The notes beneath the pieces were generated by a model that saw nothing but the letters and a program-made list of their open reading frames with translations, searched no databases and had not been told where the DNA came from. 64,000 bases of DNA, taken from NCBI RefSeq assembly GCF_007558865.1, contig NZ_VLPK01000001.1, positions 992,001-1,056,000 on the forward strand, in the 5' to 3' direction. Below, one piece after another: positions 24,625 to 33,952 of the stretch; position 1 is the stretch's first letter; the number at the start of each line of letters is the position of its first letter. The translations under genes and the position numbers were made by a program. The DNA comes from Mucilaginibacter corticis (GTDB taxonomy: Bacteria > Bacteroidota > Bacteroidia > Sphingobacteriales > Sphingobacteriaceae).

Positions 24625-25338
24625 TTATTGTAGCATCGGCACGTCTATGATGAGTAGGCGGGTATCTGCCCCGGTTTCAATGGTAATTGATTCAGTATCA
24701 TAAACACCCAGCGCGTCCTTTTTGTTTAAAAGCTCATTGTTTATTTTAACCGAGCCATCCAAAACAAATATGTAGGCACCGTTACCGGCATTTTTAATAT
24801 CGTAGGTAATTGTCTTTCCCGCTTCAAACTCGCCCATAGAGAAGGTGGCATCCTGGTTTATCCATAAAGCATCAACGTTTTTATCGCCGGTTACCAAATT
24901 GGTTAACTGGTTAAGTTTAAACTGATCTTTATAATCACGTTGATCATAACGTGGTTCAATGTTCCGCACCTTAGGGAACAGCCAGATCTGCAGGGTATTT
25001 GCTGCCTGAGTTTTTGAATGATTATATTCAGAATGCTCAACACCTGTACCGGCCGACATTACCTGCACTTCACCTGCGTGGATCACGCCAATATTGCCCA
25101 TGCTGTCTTTATGTTCTAACGCGCCTTGTAATGGGATAGTAATAATTTCCATATTATCATGCGGATGTGTGCCGAAGCCCATACCTCCGGCTATGATATC
25201 GTCGTTTAATACCCGCAATGCGCCAAAATGAATTTTATCGGGATGATAAAACCCGGCAAAACTGAAGGAGAAATTGGCTTTTAACCATCCGTGGTCGCTT
25301 GTGCCCCGCTCATTGGCAGGATAGAATATACTTTTCAT
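24625..25338 (-). CDS. Pirin family protein (YhhW-like bicupin)
   Basis: A 237-aa bicupin. The N-terminal cupin carries the metal site GFGTHPHDNMEIITIPLQG and the later His in GVEHSEYNH; the C-terminal cupin is degenerate. Bacterial pirins of this size act as quercetin 2,3-dioxygenases in vitro or as redox-linked regulators, and the physiological role here is open. It is transcribed divergently from the SDR gene at 25423. Confidence 0.85.
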   Translation of the reverse strand: MKSIFYPANERGTSDHGWLKANFSFSFAGFYHPDKIHFGALRVLNDDIIAGGMGFGTHPHDNMEIITIPLQGALEHKDSMGNIGVIHAGEVQVMSAGTGVEHSEYNHSKTQAANTLQIWLFPKVRNIEPRYDQRDYKDQFKLNQLTNLVTGDKNVDALWINQDATFSMGEFEAGKTITYDIKNAGNGAYIFVLDGSVKINNELLNKKDALGVYDTESITIETGADTRLLIIDVPMLQ

Positions 25339-25394
25339 ATCATCAAATTTATATGTTTAAACACACAATATTTATTCCACTAATTATTATTATG

Positions 25395-25402
25395 TATTTT
25401 TG
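25395..25402 (+). promoter_or_regulatory. -7 promoter element (TATTTTTG)
   Basis: Exact match to the Bacteroidota -7 consensus TAnnTTTG, 20 nt before the ATG at 25423. No clear -33 box. Confidence 0.5.
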
Positions 25403-25422
25403 CCGGGATAATATGTTCATTA

Positions 25423-26079
25423 ATGACAAAAAAAGCAATAATTGTAGGAGCAAGCGGACTAATTGGCAGTAACCTGCTTAGCATCCTGCTTTCGCACCCC
25501 GATTATAGCGAGGTTTTAATAATAGCGCGTAAGAAAACAAAGTCGACCAATTTAAAGCTAAAGCAGATCATTACTGATTTAGATCATCTGGATGAGCATG
25601 TTGATGAAATAAAAGGCGATGTGATATTTTGTTGTATAGGCACAACAAAAAGCCAGACACCTGACGAAGACGAATACCGGAAGATAGATCATGATTACCC
25701 GGTGAAGCTGGCAGAGATAGCCTTAAAAAACGGCATCACAGAGTTTCATTTGATCTCGGCTATCGGCGCCAATGAAGCTTCGTCAAACTTTTACCTGAGA
25801 ACCAAGGGTGAAACAGAGCGCGATGTTAAAGCTGTTGGGCTGCCGGTAACGTTTATTTACCAGCCTTCTGTACTGGATGGCCGAAAAGTGAAGCAACGCC
25901 TGGGCGAAGAAATAGCAGTGGTTGTTTTAAAAGTGATAGGCCCGTTATTATTTGGCCGATTTAAAAAGTACCGGGCTATAAAGGCAAGCGATGTTGCCAG
26001 AGCAATGTTTAATCAATCATTAAAAAACAAAACGGGTGTATTTACTTATACATCTGATAAAATAAAGAAAAGAGCGTGA
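25423..26079 (+). CDS. NAD(P)-binding SDR, HTATIP2/TIP30-like
   Basis: A 218-aa atypical short-chain dehydrogenase with a Rossmann start (IIVGASGLIGSNLL) and a second conserved block DVIFCCIGTTKSQTPD. FHLISAIGANEASSNFYLRTKGETE holds the conserved Ser and the YxxxK-like YLRTK segment. This pattern fits the HTATIP2/oxidoreductase HTATIP2-like family. The substrate is unknown. The GTG start of the next gene overlaps its stop (GTGA), so translation is coupled to the ABC-F gene. Confidence 0.75.
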   Translation: MTKKAIIVGASGLIGSNLLSILLSHPDYSEVLIIARKKTKSTNLKLKQIITDLDHLDEHVDEIKGDVIFCCIGTTKSQTPDEDEYRKIDHDYPVKLAEIALKNGITEFHLISAIGANEASSNFYLRTKGETERDVKAVGLPVTFIYQPSVLDGRKVKQRLGEEIAVVVLKVIGPLLFGRFKKYRAIKASDVARAMFNQSLKNKTGVFTYTSDKIKKRA

Positions 26080-27944
26080 GCACTTATATATCTGTAGAAA
26101 ACCTGGGCCATTCATTCCATGACAACTGGCTGTTTAAAAATATTACACTTGGTATTAACCGCGGCCGGCGCGTAGCGCTGGTGGGTATTAACGGCGCGGG
26201 TAAATCAACTTTATTAAAATTACTGGCCGGGCAGTTTTTACCCACAGAAGGCAAGGTGGTACAAACTAAAGACCTGCGCATGGGCTATCTTGAGCAGGAC
26301 CCCGGGTTTAAAGATGCCGTCACCATAAGCGATTATATTTTTCATGCCGATAACGTGCAGCAGCAAGCCATTCGTAAGTACGAAGAATTACTGGAGAATG
26401 ACCCTGATAATACCAAAGCGCTTGACGCGGTAATGGAAGAGCTAAGCGAGGTTGATGCCTGGGAGTATGAATATAAGATCAAGACTATTTTGGGCCGGTT
26501 GGATATTCACCATCTTAACCAAAGCATCACTACCCTATCGGGCGGGCAAAAGAAAAGACTTGCGCTTGCCAAGCTTTTAATTGAAGACCCGGACCTGTAT
26601 ATTTTAGATGAGCCTACCAACCATTTGGACATTGATACCATTGAGTGGTTAGAGAAATTGCTGACAGAGGGCTCAAAGACCATCCTGATGGTTACGCACG
26701 ACAGGTATTTCCTGGATAACGTATGTAATGAGATCCTGGAGATCGACCGCGGGAAGATCATCCCCTACGTTGGTAACTACGGCTATTATTTAGAGCGCAA
26801 AGCCGAGCGTGATGCTTCAGACGAAGCTACTTTTCAGAAAAACTCTAACCTGCTTCGTAAAGAGTTGGAGTGGATGCGCCGTCAGCCAAAAGCGAGGGGA
26901 ACAAAATCTAAAGCAAGGATAGATGCTTTTTACGATCTGGAAGCTAAGACACAAAATGGCGGGCCAAGACAAACCGTAGAACTAAGCGTTAAAACGGCGC
27001 GGCAGGGTAACAAGATCATGGAGATTCATGATATCAGCAAAGCTTTTAATGGCAATACCTATATAGATCATTTTAACTACGTATTTAAAAAAGGCGACAG
27101 GATAGGCTTGGCCGGCAAGAACGGCGCTGGTAAGTCAACGCTGCTAAATATGGTTACCGGGAATCTATCCCCGGATAGTGGGCATATTGAAAAAGGCGAG
27201 ACTACCGTTCTGGGCTATTTCCACCAGGCGGGTATAACCTTTAAAGAGGATGAACGGGTAATTGATATTGTAAAGAACGTTGCGGAATTCATTACCATGG
27301 CCGATGGCAAGATGATCTCTGCCTCTGCCCTGCTTACCTTGTTCTTGTTTCCTCCTGCCAAGCAATATGGCTTTATATCCAAGCTAAGTGGTGGTGAGAA
27401 AAAGCGCTTACAGTTGATGAGCATCCTGATGAAGAACCCAAACTTCCTGATCCTGGATGAGCCGACTAATGATCTGGATATTGATACCCTGAATGTATTG
27501 GAAGAGTTTTTAACCAATTACGGCGGCGTATTGATGATCGTATCGCACGACAGGTATTTGCTGGATAAGCTGACCGAGCAGCTATTTATTGTGGAGGGCA
27601 AGGGCCATGTGCGTATTTATAACGGCAATTATTCATCTTATCGTTTAGAGCAGGAAGACCAAAAACAGCAAGACCGTGCAGATAAAGCGGCGGGTGTAAC
27701 ACCAGGGACAACACCGTCTGCGCCGAAAAACAAGCTGAGCTTTAAACAGCAAAAAGAGATGGAAACACTGGAGAAGGATATTACCGTTATAGAAGATCAA
27801 CTCAAAGAATTAAACAAAAAGCTGAACTCCGGAATAGACAATAGCACTATTGTAGACACAGCTAAAAAGATAACCGACCTGACCAACAACCTGGATGAAA
27901 AAAGCCTGCGCTGGTTAGAACTATCAGAACTAAAAGAGGCCTAA
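26076..27944 (+). CDS. ABC-F family ATPase (Uup/EttA-like)
   Basis: A 622-aa soluble protein with two ABC domains. The first has GINGAGKSTLLKLL, LSGGQKKRLALAKLL and ILDEPTNHLD; the second has GKNGAGKSTLLNMV, LSGGEKKRLQLMSIL and ILDEPTNDLD. They are joined by the basic linker (P-site tRNA interaction motif; ELEWMRRQPKARGTKSKAR). The C-terminal 80 residues are a coiled coil as in Uup, suggesting a translation factor or DNA/ribosome-associated role rather than transport. GTG start, overlapping the SDR stop by 4 nt; its own stop overlaps the next start (TAATG). Confidence 0.9.
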   Translation: MSTYISVENLGHSFHDNWLFKNITLGINRGRRVALVGINGAGKSTLLKLLAGQFLPTEGKVVQTKDLRMGYLEQDPGFKDAVTISDYIFHADNVQQQAIRKYEELLENDPDNTKALDAVMEELSEVDAWEYEYKIKTILGRLDIHHLNQSITTLSGGQKKRLALAKLLIEDPDLYILDEPTNHLDIDTIEWLEKLLTEGSKTILMVTHDRYFLDNVCNEILEIDRGKIIPYVGNYGYYLERKAERDASDEATFQKNSNLLRKELEWMRRQPKARGTKSKARIDAFYDLEAKTQNGGPRQTVELSVKTARQGNKIMEIHDISKAFNGNTYIDHFNYVFKKGDRIGLAGKNGAGKSTLLNMVTGNLSPDSGHIEKGETTVLGYFHQAGITFKEDERVIDIVKNVAEFITMADGKMISASALLTLFLFPPAKQYGFISKLSGGEKKRLQLMSILMKNPNFLILDEPTNDLDIDTLNVLEEFLTNYGGVLMIVSHDRYLLDKLTEQLFIVEGKGHVRIYNGNYSSYRLEQEDQKQQDRADKAAGVTPGTTPSAPKNKLSFKQQKEMETLEKDITVIEDQLKELNKKLNSGIDNSTIVDTAKKITDLTNNLDEKSLRWLELSELKEA

Positions 27945-28198
27945 TGAAACTGTCAGACGTTATTGCATCAGTAGGCGTTATTATATTATTGATAGCGTTT
28001 TTATTAAATTTATATAAGAAGATACCGGCCAACAGCCGCACCTATTGCTTCATGAATTTTGCAGGGGCAGCACTTTGCGGCTTCTCGTCATACCTGATCA
28101 GCTTCTACCCTTTTGTGGTTTTAGAAAGCATTTGGGCGGGATTTGCACTGGTATCATTCTTTAAAGTTCCACGTGGAACATCAGAAAAAGTGCAATAA
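27944..28198 (+). CDS. Small two-to-three-TM membrane protein (CBU_0592-like)
   Basis: An 84-aa protein with hydrophobic helices at about 6-24, 35-52 and 55-72 and a short charged tail. Composition and size fit the CBU_0592 family of small membrane proteins, which has no known role. Its start overlaps the ABC-F stop by 1 nt. The parS site at 28165-28180 lies in its last codons and is translated as VPRGT. Confidence 0.65.
   Translation: MKLSDVIASVGVIILLIAFLLNLYKKIPANSRTYCFMNFAGAALCGFSSYLISFYPFVVLESIWAGFALVSFFKVPRGTSEKVQ
28165..28180. promoter_or_regulatory. parS: parS centromere site 1
   Basis: AGTTCCACGTGGAACA, 15 of 16 bases of the palindrome TGTTCCACGTGGAACA. It closely matches the ParB/Spo0J binding consensus known across bacteria. 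First of three sites in 99 bp. Confidence 0.85.
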
Positions 28199-28203
28199 AT
28201 TCA

Positions 28204-28219
28204 TGTTCCACGTGGAACA
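28204..28219. promoter_or_regulatory. parS: parS centromere site 2
   Basis: Perfect 16-bp palindrome TGTTCCACGTGGAACA between the membrane protein gene and mnmG. Confidence 0.9.
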
Positions 28220-28247
28220 TGGTGAATAAAGAAGAAGAATACATTAG

Positions 28248-28263
28248 TGTTCCACGTGGAACA
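28248..28263. promoter_or_regulatory. parS: parS centromere site 3
   Basis: Second perfect copy of the 16-bp palindrome, ending 11 nt before the mnmG start chosen here; ParB bound here could also affect mnmG transcription. Site centres are 39 and 44 bp apart. Confidence 0.9.
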
Positions 28264-28274
28264 TGGAGGTTAAA

Positions 28275-30137
28275 ATGTTTAGGAAATACGATGTAATTGT
28301 AGTGGGTGCCGGCCATGCCGGATGTGAGGCAGCAGCAGCAGCGGCTAACCTTGGGTCGTCTGTTTTGCTGATCACTATGAATATGGGCACCATTGCACAG
28401 ATGAGCTGCAACCCCGCTATGGGTGGTGTTGCCAAGGGACAAATAGTGCGTGAGATTGATGCGATGGGTGGTTATTCGGGCATAATAACTGATAAAACAT
28501 CTATCCAGTTCAGGATGCTAAACCTATCAAAAGGCCCTGCTATGTGGAGCCCCAGGGCACAAAGTGACCGGATGCGCTTTGCAGAAGAGTGGCGTTTAGC
28601 ATTAGAAAAAACGCCAAATGTTGACTTCTGGCAGGACACTGTTAATTCCTTATTGATAACAAATAACACCATTAAAGGAGTCCGGACATCGCTCGGGATA
28701 GAAATAGAAGCCGATGCGGTCGTGTTGACCAATGGTACTTTCATGAACGGTGTGATCCATATTGGTGAGAAAAAGTTTGGCGGCGGCCGAGCAGCAGAGA
28801 AAGCAACAACCGGCATAACCGAGCAACTGATCACCTTAGGATTTGAATCCGGAAGGATGAAAACCGGCACTCCCCCACGTATTGACGGCCGTAGTTTAAA
28901 CTACTCGGTTATGGAAGAACAATGGGGAGATGAAGAACGCGAACGTTTCTCCTACACCGAGGTTGAGCAAATACAAGAACAACGTTGCTGCTGGATCACC
29001 TACACAAACACCAAGGTACACGAAACTTTGAAAGAAGGCTTTGAAAAATCGCCTATGTTTACCGGGCGTATCAAGGGGCTGGGGCCACGTTATTGCCCGT
29101 CTATAGAAGATAAGATCAATCGCTTTGCGGAGCGCGATCGTCACCAGATCTTTGTAGAACCGGAAGGATTAAATACCGTAGAGATCTATGTAAACGGTTT
29201 CTCTACCTCCCTACCCGAAGATGTACAATACAAAGCATTGACCCAAATACCGGGTTTTGAAAACGCGAAAATGTTCCGTCCTGGCTATGCTATAGAATAT
29301 GATTACTTCCCGCCGACCCAACTAAGCCTGACCTTAGAAACCAAATTGATAAGCAATCTTTACTTTGCCGGGCAAATAAACGGAACTACCGGTTATGAGG
29401 AAGCGGCATCACAAGGTTTTATTGCTGGCATTAACGCGCACCAAAAACTGAAGGATAAGCATGAGCTGATCATGAAAAGATCAGAATCATATATCGGTGT
29501 ATTGATAGATGACCTGGTGACCAAAGGCACAGAAGAGCCGTACAGAATGTTCACCTCACGGGCAGAGCATCGCTTACTACTGCGTCAGGACAACGCGGAT
29601 ATCCGCCTTAGCCCTATCGGACATCAGTTAGGATTGATCAGCGATGAGCGTTTAGAAAAGGTAAACCAGAAAGTAAAAAACTCTGACGCCATTGTAGCCT
29701 ATACACGCACACGGTCTATTGATCAGGCCACCATTAACCCACTCCTGGAAGAATGGGGCACTTCGCCGGTATCACAGGCAACTCGATTGTTCAATTTATT
29801 AGGAAGGCCGCAAGTGTCAATTATCGACTTGCAAAAAGCTGATAACACGTTTGGAGAATATCTTTCAAACTATGATAAAGAAACTATTGAGCAGGCTGAA
29901 ATAAAAATCAAATATGAGAGTTATTTTGAAAAGGAAATGGATATTGTTGAGCGAATGAAGAAAATGGAAGACAAAGAAATTAATCCGGATTTTAATTACC
30001 AGCAAATGCAATCACTATCAAAAGAAGCACGTGAAAAATTGATGAAGATAAAACCACGTACTTTAGGCCAGGCATCCCGTATTTCGGGCGTGTCGCCGTC
30101 TGATATCTCCGTTTTAATGGTTCACATATCAAAATAG
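28275..30137 (+). CDS. mnmG: tRNA uridine-5-carboxymethylaminomethyl modification enzyme MnmG (GidA)
   Basis: A 620-aa FAD enzyme that, with MnmE, installs the cmnm5 group on U34 of several tRNAs. Dinucleotide-binding start [18 protein letters not shown], then [20 protein letters not shown], the Cys-containing [17 protein letters not shown], and C-terminal helical domain with [14 protein letters not shown]. The ATG at 28275 has a GGAGG ribosome site 5 nt upstream (28265-28269); an upstream in-frame ATG at 28263 overlaps the last parS base and lacks such a site. mnmG beside parS is typical of origin-proximal DNA. Confidence 0.96.
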   Translation: MFRKYDVIVVGAGHAGCEAAAAAANLGSSVLLITMNMGTIAQMSCNPAMGGVAKGQIVREIDAMGGYSGIITDKTSIQFRMLNLSKGPAMWSPRAQSDRMRFAEEWRLALEKTPNVDFWQDTVNSLLITNNTIKGVRTSLGIEIEADAVVLTNGTFMNGVIHIGEKKFGGGRAAEKATTGITEQLITLGFESGRMKTGTPPRIDGRSLNYSVMEEQWGDEERERFSYTEVEQIQEQRCCWITYTNTKVHETLKEGFEKSPMFTGRIKGLGPRYCPSIEDKINRFAERDRHQIFVEPEGLNTVEIYVNGFSTSLPEDVQYKALTQIPGFENAKMFRPGYAIEYDYFPPTQLSLTLETKLISNLYFAGQINGTTGYEEAASQGFIAGINAHQKLKDKHELIMKRSESYIGVLIDDLVTKGTEEPYRMFTSRAEHRLLLRQDNADIRLSPIGHQLGLISDERLEKVNQKVKNSDAIVAYTRTRSIDQATINPLLEEWGTSPVSQATRLFNLLGRPQVSIIDLQKADNTFGEYLSNYDKETIEQAEIKIKYESYFEKEMDIVERMKKMEDKEINPDFNYQQMQSLSKEAREKLMKIKPRTLGQASRISGVSPSDISVLMVHISK

Positions 30138-30249
30138 AATTTAAATTACTGTTATTCAAGCATTTATAAAATATTAATTTTAAGCCATTATTTTTAAATC
30201 TGAATGATAATCTTCATAAAAACAAAAAAATCGTTTATTTCGCTTAAAA

Positions 30250-31896
30250 ATGACGTTAAATAAAAAAGGCTGGTTTTTTCATAAAAAATATCTGTTTTTA
30301 ATGCTGGTTTTACTGGTTTTGGGCTGCGCGGTACAACAAAAACCGCAAGGCGGGCCCAGGGACCGCAATCCGCCAAAATTATTGAAGGCTACCCCCCCCA
30401 ACCTTACCCACAATTTCGCGGCAAAAGAAATACGGCTTGAGTTTGACGAATATTTTAAACTGAACAACCCGTTCCAGGAAATTACTGTTTTCCCGGCACC
30501 CGATAAAAATCCGGATTTTAAAACACGTACGAAAACTTTGGTGATCACCTTAAAAGACACCTTATTAAAAAACACCACCTACGTAATTAATTTTGGCAAG
30601 GCCATTGGCGATGTTAATGAAAACAATATTTTAAAAAACTTTACTTACGTCTTTTCAACCGGTAGTCATATCGACTCGCTCACCATGTCGGGCACGGTAA
30701 CCAATAACGATACGCAACAGAAAGAAAAAGAGGCAACTGTTATGCTCTTTACTTTAAAGCAGGATTCGATGCTGTTTGGTAAAAAGAAACCGAGCATTTA
30801 TACCACTACCGATTCGGCAGGTAATTTCAGGCTGAGCAATTTAAAAGAGGGCGTGTACAAGATCTATGCACTGAAAGAACAAGCGCCCAACAAGATCTAT
30901 GATAATGATAATGAGCTGATAGGTTTCTCAACAAAGCCCATTAAGTTCACGCATGATACATCAACCATTAATTTAAGAATATTTAAACAGGAGCCGGCTA
31001 AGATCCGCTTTGTTGAAAAGAAATTTACATTGGATGGGGCCATGTCATTCTTTTTTAACAAGCCTATTGAAAAACCATCCGTAAAGATCCTTTATCCAAA
31101 AGGGCTGGACGAACAGAAATTAGTTGATTTTAATAAGACCGGCGACTCGGTAGTTGTCTATTCGAAAAATATGGATTTCGATTCTGTGCGGTTTGCATTT
31201 TACAGTAATAACAAACCGCTGGATACCACTTACCTGCGTAAGCAACGTAAAGAGTCGTTTACGCGCACGCTCGGTTTTAGATATGGTTTATCTGTTATGA
31301 ACGAATTAAAACCCGGCACCGACCTGCATTTGTACACCAGCCTGCCCATTGATTCGTTTGACCCATCATTGATAACTTTAAAGGAAGATTCGACTGTTGT
31401 AAATTATACTTTAGTAAAGGACACCGGCGCGGTATCAAAAAACTTTACGATGAAATACCGATGGAAGCCAAAAGCAGTATACCAGCTAACCATTGAAGAT
31501 GGCGCGTTTACTACCATATATGGTGACAAAAATAAACGGCAGTATAAAAAGTTCAATATTGGTAAGCCTGAAAATTTCAGCAATTTAACGTTAAGTGTTT
31601 CTGTGCCCGACTCTGCTAAAATGTACGTAGTTCAGCTCTTAAACGAACAGAACATTGTGTTAAGAAGCGATGTGATCACCAAGAAAACAAAAATAGCTTA
31701 TAACAATTTTTATGTTGGAAAATTTACCGTCCGTGTAGTTTATGACGACAATAAAAATGGTAAATGGGATTCAGGCAGTATCAAGGAATTAAGGCAACCG
31801 GAGAACATGTGGGTAAACCCCAAGGTGATCACGCTAAGGCCAAACTGGGATTCGGAAGAAACAGTAGATATACCCAAAGAGGTTATTGTCCATTAA
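30250..31896 (+). CDS. Ig-like domain lipoprotein
   Basis: A 548-aa exported lipoprotein. The long basic N-terminus leads into a hydrophobic stretch and lipobox (LVLGC). The conserved PQGGPRDRNPPKLLKATPPN leads into a bacterial Ig-like (Big_5/SbsA type) domain at about 37-140, containing IRLEFDEYF. A CarboxypepD-like segment follows (about 145-230, FRLSNLKEGVYKIYALKE), then further beta domains to an end with YDDNKNGKWDSGS. Common in Bacteroidota; probably a surface or periplasmic structural protein. Its last 14 nt overlap tail-to-tail with the next gene. Confidence 0.8.
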   Translation: MTLNKKGWFFHKKYLFLMLVLLVLGCAVQQKPQGGPRDRNPPKLLKATPPNLTHNFAAKEIRLEFDEYFKLNNPFQEITVFPAPDKNPDFKTRTKTLVITLKDTLLKNTTYVINFGKAIGDVNENNILKNFTYVFSTGSHIDSLTMSGTVTNNDTQQKEKEATVMLFTLKQDSMLFGKKKPSIYTTTDSAGNFRLSNLKEGVYKIYALKEQAPNKIYDNDNELIGFSTKPIKFTHDTSTINLRIFKQEPAKIRFVEKKFTLDGAMSFFFNKPIEKPSVKILYPKGLDEQKLVDFNKTGDSVVVYSKNMDFDSVRFAFYSNNKPLDTTYLRKQRKESFTRTLGFRYGLSVMNELKPGTDLHLYTSLPIDSFDPSLITLKEDSTVVNYTLVKDTGAVSKNFTMKYRWKPKAVYQLTIEDGAFTTIYGDKNKRQYKKFNIGKPENFSNLTLSVSVPDSAKMYVVQLLNEQNIVLRSDVITKKTKIAYNNFYVGKFTVRVVYDDNKNGKWDSGSIKELRQPENMWVNPKVITLRPNWDSEETVDIPKEVIVH

Positions 31897-32398
31897 ACCA
31901 GCCGGAGTACATTACATAATTATTGGGTAATTTGTCTAACATGGCGCGCTGTTCGTCGGTTAAGGGTTTTATCTTTTTGGCGGGTGTGCCGGCATATAAA
32001 TATCCCGACTCGCATATAGTTTTCTCTAATACCACAGAACCCGCGCCTATAATTACATATTCTTCAATCACGGCATTATCCATTACTATAGCACCCATGC
32101 CTACCAGTGTATGGTCCTTTAAAACGCAGCCGTGTATCAGGGCGTTATGGCCTATTGATACATAATTACCAATATCAGTAGCCGCGCCATTATACGTACA
32201 ATGGATCACTGCACCATCCTGGATATTTGAATTATTACCAATCCGGATATAATTTACATCTCCCCTGATCACCGCGTTAAACCATACCGAACATTTATCA
32301 CCCATACTAACGTCACCAACTATAGTAGCGTTTTCGGCTATGAAACAGTCTTGTCCCCATACAGGGCTTTTATCTTTAACAGGTAGTATTAATGGCAT
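31883..32398 (-). CDS. Gamma-class carbonic anhydrase family protein
   Basis: A 171-aa left-handed beta-helix trimer protein (YrdA/PaaY/CaiE type). Hexapeptide repeats run through the protein, with DVNYIRIGNNSNIQDGAVIHC and VSIGHNALIHGC supplying the three metal-binding His. Relatives hydrate CO2 weakly or act as acyltransferase-like hydrolases, so activity is not certain. Convergent with the Ig-like lipoprotein gene and overlapping it by 14 nt. Confidence 0.88.
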   Translation of the reverse strand: MPLILPVKDKSPVWGQDCFIAENATIVGDVSMGDKCSVWFNAVIRGDVNYIRIGNNSNIQDGAVIHCTYNGAATDIGNYVSIGHNALIHGCVLKDHTLVGMGAIVMDNAVIEEYVIIGAGSVVLEKTICESGYLYAGTPAKKIKPLTDEQRAMLDKLPNNYVMYSGWFNGQ

Positions 32399-32431
32399 AT
32401 GCTAATTTGATTTTGTAGTTTTTAAATTTAC

Positions 32432-32439
32432 TATATTTG
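32432..32439 (+). promoter_or_regulatory. -7 promoter element (TATATTTG)
   Basis: Exact TAnnTTTG element, 18 nt before the ATG at 32458, reading into the tandem pair of secreted proteins. Confidence 0.5.
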
Positions 32440-32457
32440 ATCAAACCTGCCTTAATT

Positions 32458-33063
32458 ATGAAAAAGTTTATCACTATACTTTTATTTGCGCCGCTTGCTT
32501 GTTCTAGCTTATTCGCACAGGAAGTTATTCAGGCTAAAGATACTTCTGCTTCAAAAAATACGCTTCCATTCTTAGCCAAGCCCGATGCGACAAATAAATA
32601 TAATGTTGCCGTTTTGACACCTTACTATTTGCATAAACTGAATAAAGACACATCAGATTTGGCAAAAAAGCAGCTTTATTTTTATAAGATTGATGGAAGT
32701 GACAGAATTTATACTGCTGCAGCGTCGATAAATTTAGTAGACCAGGGAAGTATATCGGCCATGAATTTTTTGAAAGATAAATCTGCAACCGATCAATTTG
32801 GCCCCAAAGCAACAAATGGCGTCATTATCATCAGCTTATTGCAAGGAACAGATATATTACAAGCAGATCAGCTTTTAGATAAATATAAGATTGCCAGGAA
32901 AGACAGAAACCTACCTTTATATATAGATAGCTGCCTTAATAGAAATTCAGATAAACTATTTTATCCTACAAAAAGCATCAAATCTGTAACCATTGCTGCA
33001 GAAAAAGAGACCGGGATGAACTATATCAGTATCCTGACTAATAATGATAAAATAAACCACTAA
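32458..33063 (+). CDS. Secreted protein, first of a tandem paralogous pair
   Basis: A 201-aa exported protein with signal peptide ending SLFAQ, start at the ATG 32458. No enzyme motif is visible. A segment FGPKATNGVIIISLLQ resembles the GxxAxNGVIIIxTK end of TonB-receptor plug domains, and the C-terminal block DRNLPLYIDSCLNRNSDKL...IKSVTIAAEKETG is repeated in the next gene. This suggests a family of periplasmic plug-like proteins without a barrel. It is 14 nt upstream of its paralogue. Confidence 0.65.
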   Translation: MKKFITILLFAPLACSSLFAQEVIQAKDTSASKNTLPFLAKPDATNKYNVAVLTPYYLHKLNKDTSDLAKKQLYFYKIDGSDRIYTAAASINLVDQGSISAMNFLKDKSATDQFGPKATNGVIIISLLQGTDILQADQLLDKYKIARKDRNLPLYIDSCLNRNSDKLFYPTKSIKSVTIAAEKETGMNYISILTNNDKINH

Positions 33064-33077
33064 CTTAACTTTAAAAT

Positions 33078-33743
33078 ATGAAAAATATAATCCTTTTACT
33101 CTTGTTGTTTTTAGTGACAACGTACTATGGTTTTGCTCAGCAAAATAATCCATATAAAGATTCGATTATACAGAATATAAGCGGGAACCCGGGCCTAAGG
33201 CATCAAGCGAAACCATACAAAGGCCGGGTACTTTACACCACCGGCAATGGTTATCGCCAACAGGGCAAACTTTTAAAGGATACAAACAGATTTTCGTCAA
33301 AGTCACCCTTTTACCTTATAAAATTAAACGATCAGACCATTCCCTACTCGGCCTGGTCAACTCTTAGTCTAATAGGGCCTGAACAAATTTTCGATATGAA
33401 CATTTATTCAGGAAAAAAGGCGGATTCATTGTATACGGGGAGTGGTGAAAAAGGATTGATCATTATCCGAATAAAAAAAGACCTTCCAGCGTACACAAGA
33501 GCAGACTTTTTTAAAAAATATAATATAAAAAAGAAATACGATAACCTTCCTGTTTATATTGATAGCGCCATTGCTTATCATACGGAAAAATTCATTTTCT
33601 CCGAAACTGCTATTAAGAGCGTAACTATAGCAAAAGACAAGGAAACAGGTTTTAAGTTTATTAATATATTAACAACTTTCCCCTACATAAAATATAACCC
33701 AAATGAGTTGTATATTCGTGGCTTAGCCTCAACGGGAAAATAA
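33078..33743 (+). CDS. Secreted protein, second of a tandem paralogous pair
   Basis: A 221-aa exported protein (signal peptide ending GFAQ). It shares with the upstream gene the plug-like segment (SGEKGLIIIRIKKD), the motif YDNLPVYIDSAIAYHTEKF and the tail IKSVTIAKDKETGFKFINILTT, so the pair arose by duplication and has diverged strongly. Function unknown. tRNA-Gly begins 11 nt after its stop. Confidence 0.65.
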   Translation: MKNIILLLLLFLVTTYYGFAQQNNPYKDSIIQNISGNPGLRHQAKPYKGRVLYTTGNGYRQQGKLLKDTNRFSSKSPFYLIKLNDQTIPYSAWSTLSLIGPEQIFDMNIYSGKKADSLYTGSGEKGLIIIRIKKDLPAYTRADFFKKYNIKKKYDNLPVYIDSAIAYHTEKFIFSETAIKSVTIAKDKETGFKFINILTTFPYIKYNPNELYIRGLASTGK

Positions 33744-33754
33744 CTAAGAAATAA

Positions 33755-33827
33755 GCGGAAATAGCTCAGCTGGTAGAGCATCAGTTTCCCAAACTGAAGG
33801 CCGCGGGTTCGAATCCCGTTTTCCGCT
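33755..33827 (+). tRNA. tRNA-Gly (anticodon CCC)
   Basis: 73 nt: acceptor GCGGAAA/TTTCCGC, D-arm GCTC...GAGC, anticodon stem TCAGT/ACTGA with loop TTCCCAA (anticodon CCC), T-arm GCGGG-TTCGAAT-CCCGT, discriminator T. CCA is not encoded. Confidence 0.92.
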
Positions 33828-33841
33828 CGACCTAATTTTTT

Positions 33842-33934
33842 ATGTCATTTCGAAGCATAGCGAGAAATCTTTAACAATTGCTTAGTAGTATGATGTATAA
33901 GATTTCTCACTCGTACCTCTTTTCGAAATGACAT
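33842..33934. repeat. REP-like palindromic repeat, family 1 copy 1
   Basis: A long imperfect palindrome directly after tRNA-Gly. The outer arms are TGTCATTTCGA and TCGAAATGACA; the inner arms are GAGAAATCTT and AGATTTCTC. It shares the tail AGATTTCTCACTCGTACCTC with the copy at 46638-46725. Probably a dispersed extragenic palindrome that also ends transcription. Confidence 0.75.
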
Positions 33935-33952
33935 GTAATATAAATATGTGAT

